From positions 1-64,000 of the forward strand of contig NZ_JBHVOS010000019.1 of assembly GCF_042887685.1 (NCBI RefSeq): a stretch of 64,000 bases of DNA, written 5' to 3'. Made by a program: the position numbers and the translations under genes. Below are positions 1-8,406 of this stretch, piece by piece; positions within the stretch are counted from its first letter, which is position 1, and the number at the start of each line of letters is the position of its first letter. The DNA comes from Oerskovia sp042887685 (GTDB lineage: Bacteria > Actinomycetota > Actinomycetes > Actinomycetales > Cellulomonadaceae). Under the pieces are notes generated by a model that saw only the letters and a program-made list of their open reading frames with translations, did not search any database and had not been told where the DNA came from.

Positions 1-78
1 GCGTCGGCGCGCCCGCGCGGGCCCTGCTCCGCGGGGGGGGGCCCCCCCCCCCCCACGGGTCTACCTCGGCGAGAAGGC
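1..78. other. Window edge with poly-G/poly-C block
   Basis: No gene is visible here. Positions 33-41 are nine G and 42-54 are thirteen C, a self-complementary homopolymer block. A similar block sits next to the N gap near 53148, so an assembly or sequencing artefact is more likely than a natural hairpin. Confidence 0.6.
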
Positions 79-345
79 TCAGAGGCCGAGGCGCTCCTTG
101 ACCTGGACGAGCGACGGGTTGGTCGCCGCGGTGCCGTCCGGGAAGACCACGGTCGGGACGGTCTGGTTGCCGCCGTTGACCTGCTCGACGTACGCGGCGC
201 TCTCCGGGTGCTCCTCGATGTTGACCTCGGTGTACCCGATGCCCGCCGAGTCGAGCTGGGTCTTCAGGCGACGGCAGTAGCCGCACCAGGTCGTCGAGTA
301 CATGACGATCGATCCGGCGTCGGGGGTGGTCGGGGCCGTGGCCAT
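79..345 (-). CDS. mrx1: Mycoredoxin-like glutaredoxin
   Basis: 88-residue single-domain glutaredoxin fold protein. The redox motif CGYC lies near residue 21 after a TTW turn, and a TVPT cis-proline stretch and a C-terminal NPS segment follow, as in actinobacterial mycoredoxin-1, which reduces mycothiol mixed disulfides in the cytosol. The ATG at 343-345 is preceded on its own strand by GAAGGAG, and the length matches the family, so longer upstream extensions are rejected. It is divergent from uvrD2, the same neighbour as in M. tuberculosis (Rv3198A/Rv3198c). Function is inferred from motif and context. Confidence 0.93.
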   Translation of the reverse strand: MATAPTTPDAGSIVMYSTTWCGYCRRLKTQLDSAGIGYTEVNIEEHPESAAYVEQVNGGNQTVPTVVFPDGTAATNPSLVQVKERLGL

Positions 346-541
346 CGGTGCTCCTTCGTTCGCGGGGCCCGGCCGTGCGCGCGGGCCGGCAGGCCGGGGT
401 GCGAGACCCGGGGTGCTGCCGTCGTGGCCAACGCCCGCGCGTGGCGGGTTGTTCCCGGGGCCCGTCCGGCACGTCGCACCGAGCACCCGGTCCTGTGGAG
501 GGTGGCGCCCCGTGTCGGCGGGGGCTGAGAGAATCGTCGGG
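346..541. promoter_or_regulatory. Divergent intergenic region mrx1/uvrD2
   Basis: About 196 bases separate two divergent starts, so both promoters must lie here. Apart from the Shine-Dalgarno of mrx1 (near 350-356) I see no clear -10/-35 pair or operator. Confidence 0.4.
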
Positions 542-2563
542 ATGCCGAACGAGTCAGCGGACCAGATCCTCGAAGCCCTCGACCCCGACCAGCGTGACGT
601 CGCCCTCGCGCTGCACGGGCCCGTCTGCGTGCTCGCGGGCGCGGGCACGGGCAAGACCCGAGCCATCACGCACCGCATCGCGTACGGGGTCCGGACGGGG
701 GTGTACACGCCCACGAGCGTCCTGGCCGTGACGTTCACGGCCCGCGCGGCGGGCGAGATGCGCACGCGGTTGCGTGAGCTCGGCGCCACGGGCGTGCAGG
801 CCCGGACGTTCCACGCGGCGGCCCTGCGCCAGCTCAGCTACTTCTGGCCCAAGGTCGTGGGCGGTGCGCCGCCACGCATCCTCGAGTACAAGGCTCCCGT
901 CGTCGGCGAGGCCGCCCGGCGGCTGGGGCTCGGCGTGGACCGGATCGCCGTCCGCGACCTGTCCTCCGAGGTCGAGTGGTCCAAGGTCTCGCTCGTGACG
1001 GCCGACGACTACGTGAAGGCGTGCGCGGCGATCGACCGGCCGGCGCCTGCGGGCTACGACCACCAGACCGTCGCACGGCTCATCGCGTCCTACGAGGAGG
1101 TCAAGACCGAACGCTCGGTCATCGACTTCGAGGACGTCCTGCTCATGCTCGGCGACATGCTCTCGTCGCAGGGCGCCATGGCCGACGAGGTGCGCCGCCA
1201 GTACCGCCACTTCGTGGTCGACGAGTACCAGGACGTGTCGCCGCTCCAGCAGTTCGTGCTCGACCAGTGGCTGGGCGGGCGCAAGGAGCTGTGCGTGGTG
1301 GGCGACCCGTCGCAGACCATCTACTCGTTCACGGGCGCCACACCCCACCACCTGCTCACGTTCCCGAAGAAGTACCCCGGCGCCCAGGTCGTCAGGCTCG
1401 TCCGCGACTACCGGTCCACGCCCCAGGTCGTGACGCTCGCGAACCAGCTCCTGGCACGAGCGGGGCGTCGCGGGGGAGCGCACCAGGCGCTCGAGCTCGT
1501 CGCCCAGCGGCCGTCCGGGCCACCGGTCGCGTACGTCGCGTACGACGACGACGAGGCCGAGGCCAAGGGCATCGCCGCGCAGATCGGCCGGCTCCTGGCC
1601 GCGGGGACGCGCGCGAGCGAGATCGCGATCCTCTACCGCACCAACGCCCAGTCGGAGGGTTTCGAGCAGGCGCTCGCCGACGCGGGGATCGCCTACCTCG
1701 TGCGGGGCGGCGAGCGCTTCTTCCAGCGCAAGGAGGTCCGTGACGCGATCGTGCTGCTGCGTGGGGCGGCCCGGTCCGCGGACCCGCAGGTCCCCATGCC
1801 GGAGACGGTCCGTGACGTGCTGATCACGGCGGGCTGGGCGAACGAGCCGCCGTCGGCGCGTGGTGCCGCGCGCGAGCGGTGGGAGTCCATGCAGGCCCTG
1901 GTCGCCCTGGCCGACGACGTCGCGCGCGTCGCGCCGCAGGACGCGCCTCCCACGGTGGTCTCGTTCGTCGCGGAGCTCGACGAGCGTGCCTCGGCCCAGC
2001 ACGCGCCCACGGTCGAGGGGGTCACGCTCGCGTCGCTGCACGCGGCCAAGGGCCTGGAGTGGGACGCGGTCTTCCTCGCCGGGATGAGCGAGGGCCTCAT
2101 GCCGATCTCGCTCGCGGAGACGGACGAGGCGGTCGCCGAGGAGCGCCGCCTGCTGTACGTGGGCATCACGAGGGCGCGTGAGCACCTGCAGGTGTCGTTC
2201 GGGCGCTCGCGCAACCCCGGTGGGCGTGCGTCGCGTCGTCGCACGCGCTTCCTCGACGGCCTGTGGCCCGACGACGAGCAGTCGCGTGCTCCGCGTCGTA
2301 GCCGTGCGAACCAGAACAAGGTCCATCTCACGGGCGAGTACGACCAGGCGCTGTTCGAGCAGCTGCGCGAGTGGCGGTTGTCGGTCGCGCAGGAGACGGA
2401 CAAGCCGGCGTTCACGATCCTGGTCGACGGCACGCTCGCGGCGATCGCGGAGACCCGGCCGGCCTCGGTGCCGGACCTGGCGAGGATCAACGGGATCGGG
2501 CCGGCCAAGATCGAGAAGTACGGCGCGACGCTGCTGGACATCGTTGCGCGCTCCGAGGGCTGA
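542..2563 (+). CDS. uvrD2: ATP-dependent DNA helicase UvrD2
   Basis: Superfamily 1A 3'-5' helicase, 673 residues from the ATG at 542. Walker A AGAGTGKT is at residues 32-39, the DEYQD Walker B near 226, QTIYSFTGA (motif III) near 258, SLHAAKGLEWD (motif V) near 499 and YVGITRARE (motif VI) near 540. The last about 75 residues form an HRDC domain with the HhH-like INGIGPAKIEKYG signature, which separates UvrD2 from UvrD1. Homologues act in DNA repair and unwinding. The frame is open upstream to 302, but that part overlaps mrx1 and does not look like helicase; homology begins right after MPNESADQI. It is followed by whiB7, as in mycobacteria. Confidence 0.96.
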   Translation: MPNESADQILEALDPDQRDVALALHGPVCVLAGAGTGKTRAITHRIAYGVRTGVYTPTSVLAVTFTARAAGEMRTRLRELGATGVQARTFHAAALRQLSYFWPKVVGGAPPRILEYKAPVVGEAARRLGLGVDRIAVRDLSSEVEWSKVSLVTADDYVKACAAIDRPAPAGYDHQTVARLIASYEEVKTERSVIDFEDVLLMLGDMLSSQGAMADEVRRQYRHFVVDEYQDVSPLQQFVLDQWLGGRKELCVVGDPSQTIYSFTGATPHHLLTFPKKYPGAQVVRLVRDYRSTPQVVTLANQLLARAGRRGGAHQALELVAQRPSGPPVAYVAYDDDEAEAKGIAAQIGRLLAAGTRASEIAILYRTNAQSEGFEQALADAGIAYLVRGGERFFQRKEVRDAIVLLRGAARSADPQVPMPETVRDVLITAGWANEPPSARGAARERWESMQALVALADDVARVAPQDAPPTVVSFVAELDERASAQHAPTVEGVTLASLHAAKGLEWDAVFLAGMSEGLMPISLAETDEAVAEERRLLYVGITRAREHLQVSFGRSRNPGGRASRRRTRFLDGLWPDDEQSRAPRRSRANQNKVHLTGEYDQALFEQLREWRLSVAQETDKPAFTILVDGTLAAIAETRPASVPDLARINGIGPAKIEKYGATLLDIVARSEG

Positions 2564-2613
2564 TTCCGGCGTGATCACGGGCTTCTTCGGGGCAGGAGAA
2601 AACTCGTCGAAAG

Positions 2614-2659
2614 AAGTTCGTTAAATAAGTTGTGCGTCCTTCCGAGGGCGGCATATGGT
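2614..2659 (+). promoter_or_regulatory. whiB7 promoter with AT-rich autoregulatory element
   Basis: A rare AT-rich patch (TTAAATAAG at 2621-2629) directly abuts a -35 element TTGTGC (2630-2635). An 18-base spacer leads to a -10 element TATGGT (2654-2659). In mycobacteria WhiB7 bound to the vegetative sigma factor uses its AT-hook to contact an AT-rich stretch immediately upstream of the -35. The same arrangement is visible here, so positive autoregulation is inferred. Confidence 0.75.
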
Positions 2660-2727
2660 TCAGGAGTCCTTGTAGGAGAGACGCGCGCCGAGAGGCGGGC
2701 GTTCGACGGAGATGGGAGGTGGGCTTG

Positions 2728-2853
2728 GTGAAGCAGATCCTGACGGCGAGCCCGACACACGTGTCGGCCGATCCGATCAACCGCGCACGGCGCGGCGGAT
2801 CCCTCGTCATCCGCCCCGTTCCCGACTCCGCACTGAGGACGTCGTCGGTCTAG
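2728..2853 (+). CDS. whiB7 leader peptide (uORF)
   Basis: A GTG at 2728 preceded by GGGAGGT (2714-2720) opens a 41-codon frame that stops with TAG at 2851-2853. It begins VKQILTAS and ends LRTSSV. It lies in the about 360-base leader between the whiB7 promoter and the gene, just ahead of an intrinsic terminator hairpin. This is the expected layout of the ribosome-stalling leader peptide that controls whiB7 in actinobacteria: slowed translation would disrupt terminator formation. Peptide sequences of such leaders vary widely, so assignment rests on position, ribosome site and the hairpin. Confidence 0.7.
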   Translation: MKQILTASPTHVSADPINRARRGGSLVIRPVPDSALRTSSV

Positions 2854-2872
2854 TCACCGACGCACCCTTCTC

Positions 2873-2912
2873 AGGCCGCGGAGTCCACCTGGACCCGCGG
2901 CCTTCGTGTTTC
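2873..2912 (+). terminator. whiB7 attenuator hairpin
   Basis: Arms AGGCCGCGG (2873-2881) and CCGCGGCCT (2895-2903) pair perfectly. The loop side is extended by GTCCA/TGGAC (2883-2894) with a single bulged A at 2882, and TCGTGTTTC follows. It lies 20 bases after the leader peptide stop and about 115 bases before whiB7, so it can act only as an attenuator of whiB7. Confidence 0.8.
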
Positions 2913-3028
2913 TCCGAATGCGATCGTCTTCCCCGGTCAGCCGTCCACCATCCCCGGACGCCACGACCACCTGCGGGTCCTGTGACAAAGAAGTTCACAC
3001 GCAGATCAGGACATCACTGGAGGACATC

Positions 3029-3463
3029 GTGCGGCTCACCGCGCTGCTCGACAACATCACTGCCCAGGGCGGATCCGGCCCCTGGACACCCCACCAACCC
3101 CTCACCACCCCTCTCGGTTCCTCGGACGCGGCCGAGTTCGACCGGCTCCTCGCCGGTCTGCTGCCCTGCCGCACGAACGACCCCGAGCTCTGGTTCGCCG
3201 AGCAGTCGACGCAGGTCGAGCAGGCCAAGGCCCTGTGCCAGGCCTGCCCGCTCGTCGCCGGTTGCCTGGCGGGCGCGATCGAGCGCCAGGAGCCCTGGGG
3301 AGTCTGGGGCGGCGAGGTCTTCGTCGACGGAGCCGTCGTCGCCCGCAAGCGTGGGCGTGGCCGGCCGAGCAAGGCCGAGGTCCTCGCCCGCCAGGCGGAG
3401 GAGGCGGCTCGGGCCGCCGCCCGTGAGTCGGAGGACTCCGTCTCCGCGTCATCGGCGGCCTGA
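3029..3463 (+). CDS. whiB7: Redox-sensing transcriptional regulator WhiB7
   Basis: 144-residue WhiB family iron-sulfur regulator. Four cysteines follow the family pattern (LLPC, then C-x2-C-x5-C in ALCQACPLVAGC). Next come the WGVWGGE turn and a C-terminal AT-hook RGRGRPSK, which is the hallmark of WhiB7. WhiB7 proteins bind the primary sigma factor and switch on intrinsic antibiotic resistance genes. The start chosen is GTG 3029, with GGAGGA eight bases upstream and homology from VRLTAL; a longer frame to 2906 would overlap the attenuator. The position next to uvrD2 and the attenuated leader support the subfamily. The alanine/glutamate-rich tail makes it longer than the mycobacterial protein. 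Confidence 0.93.
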   Translation: MRLTALLDNITAQGGSGPWTPHQPLTTPLGSSDAAEFDRLLAGLLPCRTNDPELWFAEQSTQVEQAKALCQACPLVAGCLAGAIERQEPWGVWGGEVFVDGAVVARKRGRGRPSKAEVLARQAEEAARAAARESEDSVSASSAA

Positions 3464-4543
3464 CGTGGCTGCCGCGACCGTCAGGTCCGAGCACCCGCAC
3501 CGCGGGTGGCTCACCACCTCGCGCAACCTCGGCACGGCATCGGGAACGGCGATCTCGATGCAGGCCGTGGTTGCGCGGGGTGTCAGCCCGTCGAGGTGCG
3601 CGAGCACCTGGCTCGCGGCGATCGCCGCGCCGACGGCCGCCAGCGTGGTCTCCTCGACGTCGAGGACCTCCCGCTGAGGATCCCGTAGCTGGTCCGCGAG
3701 CTGCGGCCACTGCGGGTCGAGGTCGGCGCGATGCCCCTCGACGCACCGGACGCACGGCGTCCTTCCCGGTCGGACGAACGGTCCGACCACCACGTCCGCC
3801 TCCTGCACCACGACGGGCAGGTGCGAGGTCCCGTCGCCCGTGAGCCGCCCGTACCTCTCGGGGCGCAGCACGCGGTGCTCGACCACGACCGCGACGTCCG
3901 GGCGCGTCTCGGACGGAGACACCCACCGCGAGGCCGCGACCTGACGGCTGCGGATCTCTGGCGCGACGTCGGTCAGGACACGACCTGCCGCGTCTCCTCG
4001 CGTCCGCCCCACGTCCCGTGCCCGGTAGCCGCCGAGCCCGACGTCGGTCGCCTGGACCGGTGCGGCGTCGTCGAGCAGGAGCGTGCCCACGCCCGCCGTG
4101 GCGAGCACGACCGCGATCCCGAGCCCCAGCCTCCCCAGCCCGGCCACACCGACCGTGGCCTGCGCGCGGCGGGCCATCGTCGCCAGGCCGCTCCCGTCTG
4201 GACGCAGCAGCGCGAGGGTCGGGGTGTCGGCCCGGCCGTGCGCGGGCGCCACGACTTCGCGGAGGCTCCCGTCGGGTGGCCCGACGACGAGCAGCGCCTC
4301 GTGCAGGTGGCGCACGATCGCACGCTGGCGCTCGGGTGTGACGTCGTACCGGCCCGTCGGTGCGTGCAGGAGGGCCCGCCCGGACCGGTGATGCTCGAGG
4401 AGCCAGGCGGTCTCGTGGTCTTCGAGGCCGCTGAGGAGCACGCTCCACCGCTCGTCGGTGCCGTACTGGAGCACCCCGTGGTCCCGGCGGAGCACGACCG
4501 TCCCTGGCCGGAGGCGCACGGGGAAGAGGGCGTCGTCGTCCAT
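3449..4543 (-). CDS. ThiF/E1-like nucleotide-binding protein
   Basis: 364 residues. An N-terminal about 120-residue region resembles the winged, PqqD-like part of such proteins, followed by a Rossmann motif GLGRLG (135-140) and a C-terminal half with CVRC and CGC, possible zinc ligands of the E1/ThiF fold. ThiF-type enzymes adenylate the C terminus of small proteins. No obvious substrate protein is next to it, so the partner is unknown. The ATG at 4541-4543 has GAGGAG seven bases upstream. The end overlaps whiB7 by 15 bases, convergently. Homologues occupy the same place in other actinobacteria. Confidence 0.75.
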   Translation of the reverse strand: MDDDALFPVRLRPGTVVLRRDHGVLQYGTDERWSVLLSGLEDHETAWLLEHHRSGRALLHAPTGRYDVTPERQRAIVRHLHEALLVVGPPDGSLREVVAPAHGRADTPTLALLRPDGSGLATMARRAQATVGVAGLGRLGLGIAVVLATAGVGTLLLDDAAPVQATDVGLGGYRARDVGRTRGDAAGRVLTDVAPEIRSRQVAASRWVSPSETRPDVAVVVEHRVLRPERYGRLTGDGTSHLPVVVQEADVVVGPFVRPGRTPCVRCVEGHRADLDPQWPQLADQLRDPQREVLDVEETTLAAVGAAIAASQVLAHLDGLTPRATTACIEIAVPDAVPRLREVVSHPRCGCSDLTVAAATSGRR

Positions 4544-4719
4544 GGGTTCTCCTCGGCTGGTACGGGACCTGCCGGACCAGTCTGGCGACCTGAGAGCGCG
4601 GACCGGGGTTCTCCACAGGTCGGTCCTCCTCGCCAAGACTTGACCAGTTCTCGACGATTCCGCGCACGCGAGCGGGGGAAGCGTCGGCGTGGTCTATGGC
4701 ATATGTCACGCGGACCCAC

Positions 4720-5464
4720 TACGGTCTGTGCCGTGGCCTACGAAGCCGAGCCGGGCGCCGCGAAGAGCGCCGAGACGTACGTCGAGGTACGCCGGAGCCG
4801 TCGACGCAAGAGCACGGTCAGCGCCTACCGCGACGGGGACCGCACGATCGTGTCCATCCCCGCGCGCTTCACGCGCGCCCAGGAACGCGAGTGGGTGCAG
4901 CGCATGCTGGACCGGCTCGCGGACAAGGAACGGCGTCGCAGGCCCTCCGACGACGAGCTCGTGGCCCGTGCGGCCGAGCTGTCCGCCAAGTACCTCGACG
5001 GCAGGGCGCACCCCACGAGCGTGCGCTGGTCGAGCAACCAGGGACGCCGCTGGGGGTCGTGCACCCTGATCGACGGCAGCATCCGCATCTCGACACGGGT
5101 CCAGGGCATGCCCGAGTGGGTGCTCGACTACGTGCTGCTGCACGAGCTCGCCCACCTGCTGCACGCCGGGCACGGGCCGGGGTTCTGGGCGCTGCTCGAT
5201 GCCTACCCGCGGACGGAGCGGGCCAAGGGATTCCTCGAAGGGGTCTCGTTCAGCCGTGACGGCGGGCCGCCCGAGGGTCCCGAGGTGCCCGACGACGTCG
5301 AGAGCCCGCCGCCTCACGTCGAGATCGAGGCTCACCCGGCGCTGCCGCGCGCCGCGACGGGCACGGCCGGCACACCCGAGGACCCCCCGAGGCCGACGCC
5401 CGACCGGCACGCGGTGCCGGCCAGGCGGGTCGTGCAGGGACCTGAGAGGGAGCCCGCCCGCTAG
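4720..5464 (+). CDS. YgjP-type zinc metallopeptidase (DUF45), M48-like
   Basis: The protein proper starts at GTG 4733 (243 residues); 4720-4725 reads TACGGT, a good -10 seven bases before that GTG, which suggests a leaderless mRNA and decides the start over ATG 4703. The core carries GRRWGSC (residues 104-110) and HELAH (137-141) with a third histidine at 147 (HAGHGPGFW), the zinc site of the DUF45/YgjP family. The substrate is unknown. The last about 70 residues are a proline-rich low-complexity tail. It is divergent from the ThiF-like gene and belongs to the conserved uvrD2-UPF0182 block. Confidence 0.85.
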
Positions 5465-5518
5465 CCGCGAACGGACCGTCCTCGTGCGCGCGGACCGTGC
5501 TCGTGCGCGGGCGGACCG

Positions 5519-7027
5519 TCAGCCGCGGGGCGTGCCGTCGGGCTCGTCCTCGGTGTCGTCCGTCGGTCCGGCCGTGCCCTCGGGGCCCGGAGAGCCCTTC
5601 GAGTCCTCGGCCTCGCTGAAGATGTCGGCGAGCGCCTTGTCGAGGTCGCTCTGCTCCTCCTGCACCTCGGTGCGCCGCGTCTGGTAGCCGGCCGGGTCGT
5701 CGAGGTCGAGCGGGCTGGGCAGCAGGTCCGGGTGGTCCCACACCCCGTCGCGGGCGTCGGCCCCGCCCTGTGCCGCGATGAGCGCCCACAGCGTCGCGGC
5801 GTCGCGCGACCGGCGAGGACGCAGCTCCAGGCCCACCAGCGTCGAGAAGATCTGCTCGGCGGGGCCGCCGGCCGCGCGCCGCCGCCGGAGCATCTCCCGC
5901 AGCGGGACCGCGTGCGGGAGGTGGGGGAGCGCCGCCTGCGCGCTGACCTCGTCGACCCACCCCTCGACCAGGGCGAGCGCGGTCTCCAGGCGCAGCAGGG
6001 TGGCCTTCTGCTCGTCCGTGTTCTGCAGGCCGAACACGCCGCCGGACAGCGCGCGCTGGAGCGCACCGGTGTCCGTGACGTCGATGTCGGAGAGCTGCGA
6101 CTCGAGCGCGTCCAGGTCGATCGTGATGCCGCGGGCGTACGCCTCGACGAGCCCGAGCAGGTGCGCGCGGAGCCAGCTCACGTGCGTGAAGAGCCGGGCG
6201 TGCGCCGCCTCGCGCAGGGCGAGGAAGAGGCGGACCTCCTCGACGGGGGCGTCGAGGCCCTCGGCGAACGCCGCGACGTTGGTGGGCAGGAGGGCCGTCG
6301 CGGGCTCGTCGAGCAGCGGGAGCCCGATGTCGGTGACGCCGAAGACCTCGCGGGACATGGTCCCCGTGGCCTGGCCGATCTGCATGCCGAACACGGCGGA
6401 GCCGAGGCGGCGCATCATCTGTGCGGGGTCGAAGTCCATCCCGAGCGCCCCCGCCGGGAGCCCGGGGAGGCCCAGACCGGCGTCGGGACCGTCACCCCCG
6501 CCGGGGAGCTGGTCGCGCAGCACGGTCGACAGCGCGTCCGCGACCGAGGAGGCCACGGGGGCCGCGAGCGCGTTCCAGGCGGGGAGGGTCTTCTCGACCC
6601 ACTCGGACCGGCTCCAGGCGTAGCGCTTGCCGCCGGCGGGCGGCAGGTCCGTGACGGCGTCGAGCCACAGCTCCGCGACCGACAGGGCCTCGGTCGCCGA
6701 GCGGACCTGCGCGGGCGTCAGCGACGGGTCGCCCTCGGCGACGGCGACCTGGCGGGCGATGTCGTGCGCGACGTCCGTGTTGACCGGGCCGTTGCCGGAG
6801 CTCGCGAGGAGCCGCTGCACCTGCGCGAGGACGTGCTTCATGGTGGCGGGATCGTTGCTGAGGCCGCTTCCTGCGGCCAGGGCGGCCGGGTCGAGGCCGC
6901 GGGCGCGCAGCTCGCGCAGGGCCTCGTCGGCGTCCGCGCCGAACATGGAGCGCAGGAGCTCTTCCCACTGCGCGTCGGGCTGGTCGCCCGCGCCGGAGGC
7001 GAACTCGTCGGGCGGTTGGCTGCTCAT
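5519..7027 (-). CDS. Zinc-dependent metalloprotease, zincin-2/DUF2342 family
   Basis: 502 residues. The family core is present, including REAAHARLFTH (272-282), whose glutamate and histidines correspond to the atypical zincin motif, and conserved FGMQIGQA and LREAAHARL blocks. It is the counterpart of M. tuberculosis Rv3195 in this conserved block. No signal peptide is visible, so it is probably cytosolic. The tail (last about 40 residues) is acidic and disordered. The ATG has GAGGAG upstream (on its strand). The family's biochemical role is not established. Confidence 0.85.
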   Translation of the reverse strand: MSSQPPDEFASGAGDQPDAQWEELLRSMFGADADEALRELRARGLDPAALAAGSGLSNDPATMKHVLAQVQRLLASSGNGPVNTDVAHDIARQVAVAEGDPSLTPAQVRSATEALSVAELWLDAVTDLPPAGGKRYAWSRSEWVEKTLPAWNALAAPVASSVADALSTVLRDQLPGGGDGPDAGLGLPGLPAGALGMDFDPAQMMRRLGSAVFGMQIGQATGTMSREVFGVTDIGLPLLDEPATALLPTNVAAFAEGLDAPVEEVRLFLALREAAHARLFTHVSWLRAHLLGLVEAYARGITIDLDALESQLSDIDVTDTGALQRALSGGVFGLQNTDEQKATLLRLETALALVEGWVDEVSAQAALPHLPHAVPLREMLRRRRAAGGPAEQIFSTLVGLELRPRRSRDAATLWALIAAQGGADARDGVWDHPDLLPSPLDLDDPAGYQTRRTEVQEEQSDLDKALADIFSEAEDSKGSPGPEGTAGPTDDTEDEPDGTPRG

Positions 7028-7097
7028 CGGGGTCTCCTCGGGATAGCGTCAGGAATCACCGTAACCACATTCGAGGACGGACGAGGGGGGTCGAGGC

Positions 7098-8255
7098 ATG
7101 TCGGAGGGCCCGGTTCGCTCACGGCGCAGCGCCGACGACGCTCCGGTCGCGGACGTCCACGACCAGCCGGAACCCCGAGGGGACGGCGCGGCCGTCGAGA
7201 CCGTCGTGGTGGGCGAGGGCCGCGTCGCGGCGCTCCTGCGCGCCGCGCTCGGGGGACGTGGGCCGGAGAACGCGCCGGCGGAGCCCAACGACCTCTCGGC
7301 GCCGTGGATCGAGGGTGCACGGACGCTCGTGGTCGTGGCGCCCGCGGGGGAGTTCGGCGTGAGGGTCGTCAAGGGCGGGACGAGACGCACGCACCTGGTC
7401 GAGCAGGCGGCGCGCGTGGCACGGGTCGCCGCGAGGCACGGGATCGAGCAGGTCGTCGCCGTCACGTCGGCGACCGTGCACGGCGCGAGCGCCGACCGCC
7501 CGGTCATCGAGGACGGCGACCCCGTCTCGCCCGACGCGGCGGGCTTCGTCGCGGACCTGGTGGCGTTCGAGGAGGCCCTGGTCGAGGAGCTCGCTGCCGC
7601 GTCGGTCGGGTCCTCGCCGCGCCCCTCGGACGCGGACGCGCCCGAGGGCTCGCGGCCGGCGGGGTCGGCGGTCCGCCTGGCGGTCCTGCGCCCAGCGATG
7701 ATCGTCGGCCCGGGCGTCGACACGATCCTGACGCGGCACTTCGAAGCCCCGCGGCTCCTGACCGTCAAGGGCAGCGACCGGCCCTGGCAGCTCCTGCACA
7801 CGGACGACCTGGCCTCGGCGGTCCGGGTCGTCGTCGACCGGGGGCTGTCGGGGACGTTCACGGTCGGTGCGCTCACGGACGGTGAGCCCGACGTCGTCAC
7901 CCCGGCCGAGCTCGTCGAGCGCACCGGGCTCGCGAACGTGACCCTGCCCGCCGCGACCGCGTTCGGTGCGGCCGAGCGCCTGCACCGGGTGGGCGTGCTG
8001 CCGTCCCCGGCGAGCGACCTGGCCTACGTGGTCCACCCGTGGACGGTCACGGCCCGCGGCCTGCACGCGGCCGGCTGGGAGCCCGCCTGGTCGAGCGCCC
8101 GGGGCGTCGACGTCCTCATGGAGGGCGTCCGAGGGCGCATCGCGCTCGGCGGACGCCGCGTGGGTGGGCGGGACGCTGCCGCGCTCGGTGCGGCGGGGGC
8201 TGCGGTGGCGCTCCTGGGCACCGCGGCGATCTGGCGTCAGGCCCGACGGCGGTGA
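7098..8255 (+). CDS. NAD-dependent epimerase/dehydratase-like protein with C-terminal membrane anchor
   Basis: 385 residues. An atypical short-chain dehydrogenase fold: a VVVGEGRVAALL nucleotide-binding start near residue 36, VTSATVHG, and an LRPAMIVGPG block near residue 200 typical of extended SDR proteins. The active-site tyrosine-lysine pair is not obvious, so it may not be an active dehydrogenase. The last about 30 residues (AALGAAGAAVALLGTAAIW) form one membrane segment followed by RQARRR. It is divergent from the zincin gene, with only 70 bases between them. Confidence 0.75.
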   Translation: MSEGPVRSRRSADDAPVADVHDQPEPRGDGAAVETVVVGEGRVAALLRAALGGRGPENAPAEPNDLSAPWIEGARTLVVVAPAGEFGVRVVKGGTRRTHLVEQAARVARVAARHGIEQVVAVTSATVHGASADRPVIEDGDPVSPDAAGFVADLVAFEEALVEELAAASVGSSPRPSDADAPEGSRPAGSAVRLAVLRPAMIVGPGVDTILTRHFEAPRLLTVKGSDRPWQLLHTDDLASAVRVVVDRGLSGTFTVGALTDGEPDVVTPAELVERTGLANVTLPAATAFGAAERLHRVGVLPSPASDLAYVVHPWTVTARGLHAAGWEPAWSSARGVDVLMEGVRGRIALGGRRVGGRDAAALGAAGAAVALLGTAAIWRQARRR

Positions 8256-8406
8256 GTCGCCACGCGTCGTGAGGTCCCCTCGCGTGCTGCCCGGCCCGCG
8301 CGCGGGGCGCACCCGCGGCCTGCGGTGAGCGGCGCCGTCGGGCAGGGGCAGGGGGCTCTCGGCGGACCGCCAGCGAACGTCCAGGATTCTCGGGGATGAT
8401 AGCGAC

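Noticed and set aside
302..541. Extended N terminus of UvrD2 starting at 302
   Set aside because: It would overlap mrx1 on the other strand, is Gly/Arg/Pro-rich, and has no similarity to helicases; ATG 542 fits the family.
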